This document shows, piece after piece, positions 52,026-63,848 of a DNA stretch of 64,000 nt. The translations under genes and the position numbers were made by a program. This stretch comes from Macrosoma leucophasiata (lineage: Eukaryota > Arthropoda > Insecta > Lepidoptera > Hedylidae): NCBI GenBank assembly GCA_036365455.1, contig JAWQUS010000030.1, forward strand, positions 9,362,001-9,426,000, read 5' to 3'. Position 1 is the first letter of the stretch. Each line of letters opens with the position of its first letter. The notes under the pieces are model-generated. The model saw nothing but the letters and a program-made list of their open reading frames with translations, was not told the origin of the DNA and made no database searches.

Positions 52026-52387
52026 TATAATAATAATGGCAACCCATTATACGTCCCACTGCTGGGCACGAGTCTCTCCCCTTTTTGAGGGCAGGCCTGG
52101 AGCTTACCTACTCCACCACGCTGCTTCAATGCGGATTGGTGGAGGTGGGTGGGTTAGTGGCCAACCCACTGTCGGATGTTTTTAAACCGCCCATAAGGCC
52201 TCCGACAAGGTTTAACGACTGCTATCTATCGATAGCAACCGGGACCGACGCCTTAACGTGAGTTCGAAGCACGGAAACGCGCATTTAATTTGCCACTAGC
52301 GGTCACCCATCACACTATCCGACAGCGCCCGTAGTGCTTAACCGAGTAGATCGCTATGATCTACACCAGCCGGGCCATGCGCGCATT
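52026..52387 (+). repeat. Repeat family 2, complete copy
   Basis: From 'ataataatggcaacccatta' to 'cagccgggccatgcgcgc', uninterrupted, about 360 bases. It serves as the reference for the interrupted copies at 19.0 and 53.7 kb. It ends about 170 bases upstream of the four-exon gene. Confidence 0.8.
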
Positions 52388-52557
52388 TAGTAAATTCAGG
52401 ACAAAATATCGTGCAAACATATTTTAAATTGTATATATATACCTACCACCAAAAATTTATCTGAAGAACAGAAAGTCCGCTATCTTTTACCGGTCAGCAT
52501 CAGTCAGTCTATAACAAAAGAACACTGACACTTCTTTGTTACTGAAATAATTTCACA

Positions 52558-53312
52558 ATGTCAGATAATACGATCGTTGTCGAAGCGCTTTCACCAAGCG
52601 TCTCTCGAACGAATTATAAATTGGGTTATAACAACTATCAACAAGTTCGTCTCACTAAGAGGTACTTTTAATAGAATTCAGCGTTAAAATGAAAAAAAGA
52701 TGAATGTTTCGAAACTTTTGCTTCACTAGTCTACCGTAAGTATTTTATACAGGTGAGAGGTAAGAGGTATATCAGCGCACTTTATTCAAATGTTGGAGGA
52801 TGGAACAATATGCAGCTAAGGCATTTTACCTGTATGAAATATTTGCCCTGGATTAGTAACTTAATCAAGTTACGGCGTATTTTATGTCCGTTTTTCATTT
52901 TCGAGCCCGAAACCCAGTGTCAAGATATTATTCGATAAATAATCGTCTCATACTCTCATTGATCAATGTCGACTTATTAAGAAAGAGGTTCCAGGTAAAA
53001 AATGTAGTCGTTTCTTTTGTGAAAAATGCAGTAATAATTCAGAGATATAATTTCTCATTGTTACGGGAGTCGCCCTTATAAGATTACGGTATCTAGTGAG
53101 GTTATTACATTTTCAAGGTGCTGCCTGCGTACAGCCGGGAACGTGGATCAGACAATTTTACCTTGATGAATGTTCGGCCATGGCAAGAATATGTAGGTCT
53201 GGTCTTTAACGAAGACGGATCATGTCATGCCGCGTACGCGTCTTTTAAAAAGAACATTTACTACAAATTACGTGCACAAAATTACGCGTCCGACGTTTCC
53301 ATTAAGAAATAA
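52558..53312 (+). CDS. Unrecognised four-exon gene, 153 aa
   Basis: I do not recognise this protein. Exons 52558-52661, 52758-52831, 52906-52994 and 53118-53312 have GT/AG ends and consistent phases (462 bases with stop). The start ATG has a good context (TTTCACAATGTC). The product is basic and rich in Tyr, Arg and Asn: begins MSDNTIVVEALSPSVSRTNY, then GYNNYQQVRLTKR, SALYSNVGGWNNMQLRHF, SRYYSINNRLILSLINVDLL, and a last exon with NVRPWQEYVGLVFNEDGSCH and KKNIYYKLRAQNY. No signal peptide or membrane span is evident. The weakest join is the exon 2 acceptor (AG at 52756-52757, five bases past a CAG). An AATAAA follows near 53432. The last exon alone is the most gene-like part. Confidence 0.55.
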
Positions 53313-53604
53313 AAATGTTTTATAAGATTACAAGCAAATAACTCAAAGATAACACGTAACGAAAGGGCAATTATTATGTTTGAATTGTAACAACAATATC
53401 ATGGTATAGATGCTATAGTAATACTTGTATGGAGAATAAAGATGGAGGAGCAGCCTAGGTAAAGATAATAAGCCCTTACACAAATATCAGAGGTTAAACT
53501 TAGATGCATTGTTAATCCTGACGTCTAAGTGGTTTTGTCTGTTTGTTTTATCATTTAAACTGAACGGAATACGTTAGTGCTAAACATCAGTATCTACACC
53601 ACAC

Positions 53605-53635
53605 ACCTTCGTGTTCCCTGTGGGAACACGAAGGT
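53605..53635. repeat. Perfect 14-bp fold-back, 3-base loop
   Basis: ACCTTCGTGTTCCC (53605-53618) and its complement (53622-53635) around TGT, at the edge of a reversed SINE family 1 fragment. Confidence 0.9.
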
Positions 53636-53745
53636 ATGCGTTACCGAGAAATAGAAGCTTTGCCCGAGTATTATATTCAGTACAGTAATATTTCAAAGGA
53701 TGTGTATTGAAAATTGTTTTGCAAATGTCAACAGTACGTAGTTAC

Positions 53746-54440
53746 GATAATAATAATGGCAACCCTTGATACGTCCTCCTGCTGGGTACGAGTCTCTCCC
53801 CTTTTTACAAAATCAGAATCAGAATCGGAAACTCATTTATTCATTTAGGGTGACAGGCACCTCTTATGACACGTCAAAAAACAAACAAAATAAATTAAAG
53901 TGAACAACAATTGATATACATGTCAAACAAGATAAAAAATATATGTAAAGTCAAGAATATCACTAAGATAAAACTAAATGTAATAAACTAATGTAAAAAG
54001 TATAACAGTAGAATGTCTCATTTCCCCTTTACAAACTGATAACAAAGAGTAAAAAGAAAACAAAAAGAGTCATTCTTTGTCATTCACCGGCAAAGTTCCA
54101 AAGGCCAATATGATCTGAGAAAAACTTGCCGGAAAAAACTCAGTCGGCTCTTTTAAAAATATCTCCTTTTAGGGAGAGGCCTGGAGCCTACTCCTCCACG
54201 CTGCTCCAATGCGAGTTGGTGGAGATACGGTTTAGTGGCCAACCAGCTGTCGGATGTTTTCAAACCTATTACCTACCTAAAGCCTGCGACAAGCTTTAAT
54301 GACTGCTATCTATCGATAGCAACGGCTTAACGTGCCCTCCGTAGCACGTACATTTGTTACTAGCGGTTACCCATCACACACCCGATCGCGCCCGTATCGC
54401 TTAGCCGAGTAGATCGCTTCGGACACAGTTAATTGTAATC
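53746..54440 (+). repeat. Repeat family 2, interrupted by a LINE tail
   Basis: The first part ends at 'gagtctctcccc' near 53801; the second resumes at 'agggagaggcctggagcc' near 54171 and runs to 'gagtagatcgcttcgg'. The unit is more diverged than the other copies. Confidence 0.75.
53806..54161 (-). mobile_element. LINE 3' end inserted in repeat family 2
   Basis: On the minus strand it reads 'gagccgactgagttttttcc', 'cggtgaatgacaaagaatgac' and ends with 'gattctgattctgattttg', a short-repeat LINE tail. The flanks share 'ctccttttt'-like bases, suggesting a target duplication. Confidence 0.65.
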
Positions 54441-56777
54441 ACAGCCACGGGGTCATGTCATAATATACTAGTCAAATTAAAATTCACGTAATTTAATTTA
54501 ATAAAGCGTCTTGGCGACATAGTGTGTGTTAAACATAGCATCGATATCGACTTTTAGGACTGATATCCGTGTCCCACCGAGTAGTTTCCAGTTGAAAACC
54601 AGCGTCGGGCTTCGGCTTGACATAATGCTGAACTGGGAACTATTTGGTGCAGCCGTGGGATCTTGTTTCTTATTTTCTACTCTAAGGTCTAAGGTACTTT
54701 TACTAAGTATTTTTTTTTTGTCAACCCTATTTTAAATGTTTTTTTTGTGTAACGTATTTGTATTGTAAATGTTATTTTTTGTTCTATTGTTTTTTTTATG
54801 CAGTACCTCATATTGGTATGGGGGCTGCACTAATAAATGTTTTTTCTTCTTCATAAAAAGATAGATTAGACTATGCGGTGTTAGCGCCCACAACCAGTGA
54901 CACTTGAGCTTTACGAATAAAAACATACTTGGTGGTGGTTATTAAAACTTAACACTTCAAACAAATGATACAATTAATAAATGTTAAAGCGTGTTATTAA
55001 CATGGATGCCAATTTTTGTTCGTCGCCTGCTTTACTGTGTTCGACATCCAATTACGGTTCGCAACTCGTCACTTGCATTAGTTAGACACGTGACAAAGTT
55101 CAATTAGCGTTTAGAAGCTGTAAATCCATTATATTCTATAATGTTTCAATTAACCAAAACAAGGCTGGTAATCAAAAGTGTTTTACTAGTGGTGGAGATG
55201 TTTTAATGGAGCTGGAGGGCGTGCGTTATCCAATGTACAGTCAAGGAGCATACAGGTTTTACAAAAATTATCAAGTATAGAATTTATTACCTAAGGTGCC
55301 CATGTCTCACGTGATTAAGTGCTCTGGTAGTATCTTTAGATAGTACCTACCTAGCCTTTGAACCTAAATGTTTTGGTGTAATTTACAGACGCGTAATTTT
55401 TAACCAAGAGGTAAGACAGGTCACGCATTAGGAATGGCCATACTACATCGAGTAGCTTCTAGTTTTTATGTAACTTTAAATATATACCAACTAAAATTGT
55501 ATTGCATAATGCAGTCATTGCTTAACACCACCTTAACACGTACCAGTATATCCGAAAGTCTGCCAAATCAAATATTTTTATCTTGCTCCAGCATTACAGT
55601 TTCCGAGCAAACTTTTTAGTCATTAGTGTATTATCAAAGCAGATAGTGTAATGTTCCATTATTGAACCGAAGCCAATCGTCCGTAAATCATTTCTACTCA
55701 CAATCAGATTTCCTATAAGGAAAAGCCATTGGTGATTTGCGCGGTTTATGATCCGTCGGTGTCGTGGGGGAATTACAGTGAGGAAAGCCGAACCTTGAGA
55801 CTGGGCAAATTTCATTGTTGATAACGATAAAACCTCGCAAGTAATTTTCTTCAGTCATTGATAAGTTTATAGAAGTGTAAAATACATGAGTTGTTTAATG
55901 TACCTTTGTAAGTGTTTTCAATAAAAAAAGTCGAGCACAGAAAAGTACGTAATTTCATAGAACTAAATAAGACGATCTTCACTAATACAAAAGGTTTTAC
56001 GAAAATACATTGACAACGCGCTGCCAGGCCTGAACTTATTTAATTTTTAGTTTTTATTATATTATCTAGGTCAACATCGTTTGGTTTATAGGCATTTGTT
56101 ATACCTATATTGTACGTTCTTCAAATAAGATTCTCCTTGTGCCTTGTTCGCTAGATTCAGCGACAAATATAATCTTCCAGTTATGTAAAGCGATGATCGA
56201 TATTATCTTTTAATAACTTCTGCGTTGTTACACGTGCCTCTCAGCTCTACCCTGATATCTAAATATAGTTACCTTGGTACTTTATAAATACGAAATGAAG
56301 AATGTGATTCGGGGGTAGGTACATAACTTTGTATTGAACAGTGGATTGACTATGATAATATTCGTATATAATTTACAGATCACTTCAGTCGCTGAATAGT
56401 AATCCTGATGTGGCAGTGTTCCAGATACGGTTTCCGACCTCAGGAGTAGATACGTGATCGGTTTTATTCCATTCAGAAAAATCACAGTCACACTTCCAAA
56501 GTTTTTAAATAAATTATACTAATTTCATTAAGATCGACTACGACTATTACGACTATTGTAAACATCACGGAATAGATAAAACATAACTGGCGAATCATGG
56601 GTGTAAGCATGTGAACAAGAATTTTCACAACTTTAATCTCTCCAGACACGAGAAAAATATGACAGTTGAAATTCAATTGTGTCTCGCCGCCGGTGGCCGT
56701 ACGATCCTTGAAGGATTAATATACTAGGTGCAGGAAGTTTAATTTGAATGCCATGAATTCAGATCTCGTTCAGCATA
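54441..56777. other. No gene recognised
   Basis: AT-rich. A minus-strand opening at 55594-55815 (MKFAQSQGSAFLTVIPPRHRR, with a possible donor) has no partner exon. Nothing else stands out. Confidence 0.4.
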
Positions 56778-56825
56778 ATAAAGTTGTTTGGATAACAACT
56801 CACTGTGTTATCCAAACAACTTTAT
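56778..56825. repeat. Perfect 20-bp fold-back, 8-base loop
   Basis: ATAAAGTTGTTTGGATAACA (56778-56797) and its complement (56806-56825) around 'actcactg'; with one mismatch the pairing extends four bases further. It abuts a SINE. Confidence 0.9.
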
Positions 56826-56827
56826 AA

Positions 56828-56982
56828 TGTTCGGCCCTTTAATTTCCGGCAGGGAGGCATAACACCTTAGGCCTTAGGAGTCAGGAGGTAACACATCTGC
56901 ATTTTGACCTTGGCCTCCGTGTGAGTGTCTATAGGCTGCAGTCATCACTAAACATCAATTTGCCACTTTCATTACATAAAAG
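56828..56982 (+). repeat. SINE family 1, 3' half
   Basis: 'cggccctttaatttccggca' to 'gccactttcattacataaaag'; lacks the 5' third and a stretch before the tail. Confidence 0.75.
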
Positions 56983-58998
56983 AAAGTGTGAAAAGCCTAC
57001 AAAAGTTATTGCCTCCAAATACAGTACTCTGGCTGTATACGGATCGGTGCATGTTCCCTGAGAGCGTTGTAACTTTGTGTGAATGTTAAAGGCGAAACTT
57101 TCGGGTTTCGGATTAACTAAACGAGTATCATTTTACACAGATAACGAAATAAACCCCATATGTTATTGATGATACTCACTACCTACAGATTCTTCGAATT
57201 CCCGTTGAAAACTGAATAAAATTAAACGTATACTTACTATTTAATTTACATACGTTTACTTACAATTAAATTAATACCATAATCGTCCCTATAGACAATA
57301 ATCGAAAAAAAAAAAGATATTTAAAAGTAATTTCCTATCACATAACTACATCGATCGTAATCCTACCTAATAGTTCATTTGGTGATTTGTGGTATTTAAT
57401 TTTGTTACTTTGAATCCCTGAAAGTGTTTCATTTTCTCAAACTTAATTTGAAATTACCAAATTAGTTTGGGACCAATGTCGTACGCATATCGTTAATTAC
57501 AAAGCAACTTAAACTTAAGAGCCTTGAAAAGATAAGAAATTTGTGGCGTTAATACGAGTAACTTAATTAGATAAATACTACAAGTATTGATATGAAGCAG
57601 TTTTGACGTCGTAAATCGTATTTTTAACTCATTGAACCAGAAATTGGTCGTTGTTTTATTCATCGGATGTCTGTTGACGAGGGTCGTCAATCAAAAAACC
57701 ACACAAATTAGCTGCGGATGCAAAACAGTGGAAGCCCGTAATTATACCGGGTTTGAGTGTCCAAAAGTTTGGTCCGGTCGTGTTTTGTTGATTATGAACT
57801 CAACATCTCAATTTTGTTCGCAGTTTTTATATTCTTTCACTATTATATACATAAATTTCCAATGACATCATCATTAATTGTCAATATGGTTACTAACACG
57901 TTGGTCCAAGAGCTACTGAACTCTCCGAGTAACGGTAGGCCTGTAAGTACTTCTAGCCTTACAGGCCTACCGTTACCGTTACTCGGAGGGTTCAGTATCT
58001 CTCAAGCTACGTGTCCAGTGGCCGGCAGTGGCAGGCTAAGGTCATCAGAGGCCCCTTGGCCCCCGTGCCCAGGCGTATTTCTGGCATATAGGTACGTGAT
58101 TAAGAAGCAAACAAAAACGCACGAGAAAAAAAAGTCTTAAGTAAGCTCTAAAAATCTCTTAAATTTGGTACAAATCCTTCATGATTTCAAAACTCAGACG
58201 ACCTGTGTGGAGGCCTCCAAAACCGGAGGCCTATGGCGGACCGCCCCTGCCACCAGTTTCACAGTCTTCGGACGTAATTTTTATTGGCATTGGAAATATT
58301 GGCAATGTTCAGGAAGTACGTACGGTTAGTATAACAGTCGTCATTAAATATTCTTCAATAATTCATCCTTTTTGAAGAATGAATTTTGGCACAGTAATCT
58401 TAGTTTTGAGTTTTTGGCGGGAACCTTGAAAGAGGCGTATGGTGCTCTTATTTTATTTCATTTTCTTGGTGTATTTTTAAATTATATTGAATAAAGTTGG
58501 TGGCATTTTGTTTGATGTAGGTTTATTACAGTGCCCGTGTATAGTGAAATAGAATAACAGTGCGAAAACACGACCTTTCAGGTTGCCTCCAAAACTTCAT
58601 TGTAAATGTTCTGGTAAAGTAGCCATCGCTTTACTCGAATAACTTGACTGTAATTCACTTGACTGACATACTTAATAAATAATTGACTGACTATAATATA
58701 CTAACTTTTACGCTGCTTAAATAAATACGAAATATCGTTTTATTTGACACTGGCAATATGCGAAATAGCGATGCCATAATTTAAAAAAGAAATCTAGGCG
58801 AAATTCGCGTACATACATAAAATATATATACCGGCCGAATTGAGAACCTTCTCGTTTTTTGAACTCGGTTAATAAGTAGAAATCATCAAAGATGATCGTT
58901 AGAGAAATCAGACTTAGGTACATTATTTGTTTTTATTACTAGTAAAATGTTATTTCTCAATTAATTTTGAAGATTCTTACAACAAAATTGTCTAGATA
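56983..58998. other. No firm gene; one large imperfect fold-back
   Basis: Includes the inverted repeat at 57915-57996. A frame open from about 57632 to 57865 (LVVVLFIGCLLTRVVNQ, then CGCKTVEARNYTG) could be a transposon remnant, but starts with TTG and matches nothing I know. Confidence 0.4.
57915..57996. repeat. Long fold-back with a 6-base unit difference
   Basis: Left arm 57915-57947 (33 bases) and right arm 57958-57996 (39 bases) pair, with one mismatch and one extra CGGTAA/TTACCG unit in the right arm; 10-base loop. Confidence 0.85.
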
Positions 58999-59087
58999 GA
59001 CGAGGCACGAGAGGTATGTCAGGACCGGGATATCTGGCGCTCTACATCCTCTGCATACCCCGTTAGGGACCTGGCGTAATGATACAA
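58999..59087 (+). repeat. 3' end of the RTE-like LINE family
   Basis: 'gacgaggcacgagaggtatg' through 'ccgggatatctggcgctctac' to 'ccgttagggacctggcgt' matches the 3' end of the element at 32.24-35.63 kb, reversed relative to it. Confidence 0.85.
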
Positions 59088-60594
59088 AAAAAATTGTCTA
59101 TATTATTGCATGTTAACAGTCACACCTCCTCACTACTGACATGAAAACAGCTACACCAACCACCGAAACAAACATCTAGACCATAAAGGTAATTGTCGCA
59201 TCATAGAGGTAGAACCTGGGATCTATGTGAATAAGCGGCGGTATGTATGTATGGTAACCACTGAATGAACGGATTCGTTAAAAATTACAATCACTGTTTC
59301 GTTAAAAAGCAAACCCAAGAACGCTTTTGATTATTTACTATTATTATTACACGATAGCACAAGTCACTTAAAAGTAAAACATTAAAACCAATATTTTCTT
59401 TCTCTAATATCACCCAAATAGTCGTATAATTCGTTAGGATACCATAATAAGCAGGGTGTCGTTTAAAGACGTGACAGAATTTGAAGCGCATTCAAAATGG
59501 ATACAATGGAAAATGAAAGACTAATCCTGTATAAAGTTGGCTAAATGACACTGTGAAAATTTTAATTAAGATTTTATGCTAATTTGTGATAAACTGGCAA
59601 CCGAGTCGTGATAATAACTTATTCATGGAGTAAAGATTTTCTGTAATAAATTATTTATTTGATTTGCTGATATTTTATAGTAAGGACAACAATAAAATTA
59701 TGTATGTTCACCACGAGTTCTGAGTTCGCCCTACCGGTAATTTTGCATTAGATACTCTACTTAATCTTCCAAAATGTTTAAGAACTTGATAGACGGCTGC
59801 GCTTCAATGAGCAGTCATTACGGCTCAATTTCAAACACTCCTTTTATCTCTGGAGATCGCCAAAGTATCTGGAAACAAATAGAAGAACAAGTAGAATTTA
59901 ATAAAATTATTATTCAATAAGCTACGCGGACGAAATCGTGGGCACAGCTAGTATGTAATATTTTCATACCTCCTGGAGATAGACCTGAGTAATTGAGTAT
60001 TTATTAAAATTTGAACTGGATACATCGACAACCAGATAAGCAAACGGATTACAAAGTATCCTATACGTTTTTGAAAAATGTTTTTTTTTTATTTTAGTAT
60101 AATGTATAATTTGGTATAATGAGGCGCGTATCCGGCACTTCTGGGAAATTTCCAGAAAATGGAAAACGCCCAATAGAACCAGAGATAAAGGACTTTACAC
60201 CATTAGTAGTAGTAGTGGCCTGCTACCACTAGGCTACCGAGGCAGTTTAACGTACTAGATTTATTTTATCAAGAATAATAACAGTGATTTGCACTACACT
60301 AAAACTTCAAATTATTTTGTAATGAGAAGGGAAAATAATAAGTTATACTCCGTTTTATAAGATAAGATGGCATATCAATTTGCTTGGTTACGGAGTCTTC
60401 AAGTGCTTAATGTCAATGAAGATTTGGCGGGAGGCCAACCCCTTCTATAAAAAGTTCATTAATCATCGAAAGGCGTTTCCCTGTAATTGATTCAAAGGAA
60501 ACCTCTGGAAGTGGCGGCGGAAATGAGATGAATAAGAGTTTTAAAATATTTGTAATCTGTGCTGGATCTTTGATAACTTTACAATAAATGAAAT
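59088..60594. other. No gene recognised
   Basis: AT-rich. 'gcggacgaaatcgtgggcacagctag' near 59927 is the end of a fold-back-headed repeat. A minus-strand opening at 60413-60661 has no recognisable domain. Confidence 0.4.
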
Positions 60595-60899
60595 TGGAGT
60601 GTCTGTTTGTAATATTAAAATAACCGCTTTCTACTAAATGCATATGTATGTATGTATACACGGTACATATACCTAAACAACATTTTTTACAATTTTTGTC
60701 TGTCTGTCTGTCTGTTTGTTCCCGCTAAACTCGGGAACGGCTTTACCGATTTTGACGGGACTTTCACTGGCAGATAGCTTATGTAATAAGGAGTAACTTA
60801 GGCTACTTTTATACTAGCTGCGTCCACGACTTCGCCCGGGTAGATACATACTGAACAATCATAAATTCTCACGCGGACGAAGTCGCGGGCACAGCTAGT
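60595..60899 (-). repeat. Fold-back-headed repeat, copy 3
   Basis: Reverse orientation of 31570-31910 and 36784-37118: 'ccgctttctactaaatgcat', 'gtctgtctgtctgtttgtt', 'acgggactttcactggcagat', then the fold-back 'cgcggacgaagtcgcgggcacagctagt'. Confidence 0.7.
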
Positions 60900-61149
60900 C
60901 TATAATAATAATTATAATAAAATGAACTCGTTTGTTTGTTAGAAAACGCTAACCTCTTGAAATACTTAGAATACCATAGATTTGAAAAAAAAATGTCCTT
61001 GCTAGCCTCATATAATTGTGAGGATTGCTCGTCGGGGATAGACAATATCAGCTAATTATCTGTAGGAGCAATGTTTATGCTCAAGTGATCCAATTTATCT
61101 ATCGGGCAGTTTGATATAGCGATCTAACGAAAAACAGAAAAACACTTTT

Positions 61150-61420
61150 TTACTGGTGGTAGAGTTTCAATGCAGGAACTGGATGGCGTAGGCACCACAG
61201 CATTACCTAATCTACCTACCGTCAAATGGCAAAGTTCGGTATTGTCGTGTTCCGGTTAGTTGGTAATGTATGGCCCCGTAATAACTGTCACAGAGACATA
61301 ATAACTTAGGTCTCAGGGGTGCTAACGTATCTGCATTTTGACTCTAGTTTTGTGTAGATGTCTATAGGCTGTTGTCATCACTTAACATCAAAATGAACTG
61401 CATGCTTGTTTGGTTAACAT
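61150..61420 (+). repeat. SINE family 1, nearly full length
   Basis: 'tttactggtggtagagtttc' to 'tgaactgcatgcttgtttgg' with all internal blocks; no A-tail remains. Confidence 0.75.
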
Positions 61421-62104
61421 CCGCTTCAGACTAAAATAAAATAATTCTTTACATTCTCTTTAAAATCACGTCAAGTTAATACTCGTGGTGGGCGAAATGA
61501 TTATGCGATTTGATTTACATCGTATAAGTGGGTATTGAGATGTGCTAGTGTAGCTCTCGAAGCGAGGCCGGGAGAGCACGGTGTCAGCGCTGCATCGTGT
61601 AGTTCACCCACATTTAATAACCCCAGTGCCATAACCAAACCCAATAAAAAGCCTATTGTTTTATATTATTTCGCAACATACATGCTTGTGAAATATTATA
61701 TTTTCTTTAAAAATAAAATAAAATTCCTTGAAAAAAATATCGATAATGTTTATATAAAAAATATCAACAAAACAACGCAATTATCCATCTACCAGGGAAA
61801 TGTGCAGTCTAACTAGGTCATATCGTAACACTTAACTTGAGCAGCTCGTTTACCGCTACAAATGCGTATCGCATACCCTTTCAACGATAATTTAATACAA
61901 TATATTTCATGATAATGTGTGTAAGTTTAAGATTATATAGTCGGTGGTACGCAATTGCGTGTATTGAGTTTATTTATGTCTTAAATTACAATATTATATT
62001 CTGAGCACGAAAAGTTTTATACCATATATTTTCAGATTTTTGCGCACCGTCCACGTCGTAGGTATTGCTTAAAGGATTTTAACTATTTTTTAAATAACAC
62101 ACTT

Positions 62105-62310
62105 TGAACCAGTTGGTCCAGCGGCGTGTGACGACCGTTTTAACCGAGGCTCACGGATTCGATCCCCGTACCCGGAAAAAAATCTATATGGGCTACAGAT
62201 ATTTGTTTCAGCTCGGTTTGTGTATGTGTTATAGGTATTTGTACAACGGCACCCATGACACACGTTTAAACCTAGGTGTGGGGCTGTGAGTGTAAGCGTA
62301 TTTATTTTCT
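62105..62310 (+). repeat. tRNA-derived SINE
   Basis: A-box-like 'gttggtccagcgg' and B-box-like 'gattcgatcccc' at RNA polymerase III spacing, followed by a body ('tacaacggcacccatgacac', 'ggtgtggggctgtgagtgt'). The tRNA head is too diverged to fold fully. Confidence 0.65.
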
Positions 62311-62524
62311 TATCATCATCTTTCCTTGGGGAGCGTCCAGGATTAAAATAATAAAATACTAACAGTCAATTATGAAAGGAGGTACTGATTTTGTTTCATG
62401 ATGATATTGATGATCGCTATTCAATTTGTTCAACATTAACTGTACCTAGTTCTTCTATAATGATTATCTGTTTTCTTAATTAAAGCCCATTTTCATCTTT
62501 GAAGAACATCTGACTTATTTTGTG

Positions 62525-62566
62525 AAGGTAAATATGTCGTGGTAGAGACCGAGACATATTTACCTT
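62525..62566. repeat. Perfect 14-bp fold-back
   Basis: AAGGTAAATATGTC (62525-62538) and its complement (62553-62566), 14-base loop. Confidence 0.85.
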
Positions 62567-62644
62567 TGCCAAAAAGGAGTTCAAAACAGACGAAAAGATA
62601 TGGCCGATAGAGATTGACATATGTTGTTGTGCCTCTGCCATCGT

Positions 62645-62775
62645 TAGGTATTACAGGGCCATTCTTTACCATCTAACCGGAACTAACCGGAATACATTAG
62701 TGCTGAATACTAATTTGGGGCAAATAAAACAGGTATTGCGGTGGTGGTAGGGGGTAGACCCCTTGAACTGCAACC
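62645..62775 (-). repeat. SINE family 1, 5' fragment
   Basis: Reverse strand reads 'accaccaccgcaatacctg' and 'cactaatgtattccggttag'; the latter half is duplicated ('gttagttccggttag'). Confidence 0.55.
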
Positions 62776-62827
62776 TTACCATCAGTAAATATATTTTATT
62801 TTTAAAGAAAAATGGAAAGAAAAAATT

Positions 62828-62902
62828 GACTTCAGGCGAGACTCGAACTCGCGACCTACTGGGAATCTAGTCCAGCCGCTCTTCCAATTGAGCTACTGAA
62901 GC
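62828..62902 (-). repeat. tRNA-like unit A of the terminal cluster
   Basis: Reverse complement of unit B, base for base by eye. Acceptor-like ends GCTTCAG/CTGAAGT pair, as do the D-arm (GCTC/GAGC) and T-arm (GCGAG/CTCGC). The anticodon stem leaves a 9-base loop (ACTAGATTC) instead of 7. Confidence 0.75.
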
Positions 62903-63021
62903 CCTGCCCGATTTGTCAAATCTTTCCTTCACATCTATTGCATTGCTTTATGGTAGCAGCAGCGCCATCTATTATCATTAATGCAATAGATGTGAAGGAA
63001 AGATTTGACAAATCGGGCAGG

Positions 63022-63096
63022 GCTTCAGTAGCTCAATTGGAAGAGCGGCTGGACTAGATTCCCAGTAGGTCGCGAGTTCGAGTCTCGCCTGAAGTC
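63022..63096 (+). repeat. tRNA-like unit B
   Basis: Same unit on the plus strand with a shared downstream tail ('ttctttccatttttcttt', 'caagcatgtgttaatgcg'). A and B with flanks form arms of roughly 155 bases around a ~33-base loop. Confidence 0.75.
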
Positions 63097-63327
63097 AATT
63101 TTTTCTTTCCATTTTTCTTTAAAATAAAATATATTTCACAAGCATGTGTTAATGCGAAATAATATAAAACAATTATTAAGGGTAAAAGCGACTTCTTTAC
63201 GATATTCAATAAACTGAAAAGTCTATTATATCGGTTGCCTAACTAGCATAGTTGGTAATAGATGGCGCTGCTGCTACCATAAAGCAATGCAATAGATGTG
63301 AAGGAAAGATTTGACAAATCGGGCAGG

Positions 63328-63402
63328 GCTTCAGTAGCTCAATTGGAAGAGCGGCTGGACTAGATTCCCAGTAGGTCGCGATTTCGAGTCTCGCCTGAAG
63401 TC
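63328..63402 (+). repeat. tRNA-like unit C
   Basis: Direct copy of unit B; differs by one base in the T-arm (gcgagttcg to gcgatttcg), which breaks a T-stem pair. Upstream 'gatggcgctgctgctaccat' is shared with unit A, downstream tail with unit B. Confidence 0.75.
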
Positions 63403-63656
63403 AATTTTTTCTTTCCATTTTTCTTTAAAAATAAAATATATTTCACAAGCATGTGTTAATGCGAAATAATATACAACAATCAGTAAATATTTCAAATATC
63501 TTGATTGTCCGATACTTTTACAGTATTATTTAAATCAATGTTATACAAGTATTTCTCTGAACACATTGCAAAACATTTTGCTTATATTTACATAGCTACG
63601 ATTTGATGGGGGGATTTTAATAAAAATACGGTTTGGCGAAGGTACTCTTAATGGTC

Positions 63657-63848
63657 GTAACACACGTCCGGATTTGGTACGGAGCGGATATCGGATTCGG
63701 TACGCTCCGAACCAAATCTGGCCGTGCGTAGAGGAGTCCGGTGGACAGAATTATTAAATAATTAACCAAGTCCGATGCGGTCCGCTCACGCGGGTTTGGT
63801 AAGCGTCAGCGGATTCGGTCCGCCGGACCGTATCCGATCGTGTGTTAC
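63657..63848. mobile_element. GC-rich MITE with 'gtaacacacg' ends
   Basis: Starts GTAACACACGTCCGGAT and ends, reverse-complemented, GTAACACACGATCGGAT. The 192-base interior is rich in 'tccg/cgga' words that also pair internally. Non-coding. Confidence 0.7.

Noticed and set aside
55594..55815. Minus-strand frame MKFAQSQGSAFLTV with a donor-like GTGAGT
   Set aside because: No partner exon, no recognisable domain, weak start context.
57632..57865. Plus-strand frame with a signal-like start and Cys residues
   Set aside because: Begins with TTG rather than ATG, has no clear end or splice partner, and lies beside a fold-back repeat; probably a transposon scrap.
60413..60661. Minus-strand frame ending ELFIEGVGLPPNLH
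   Set aside because: Short, unmatched, and overlaps the edge of a fold-back-headed repeat.
63022..63402. Functional tRNA genes
   Set aside because: Acceptor, D and T arms pair, but the anticodon arm has a 9-base loop and the units are embedded in a repeated flank; treated as tRNA-derived repeats.
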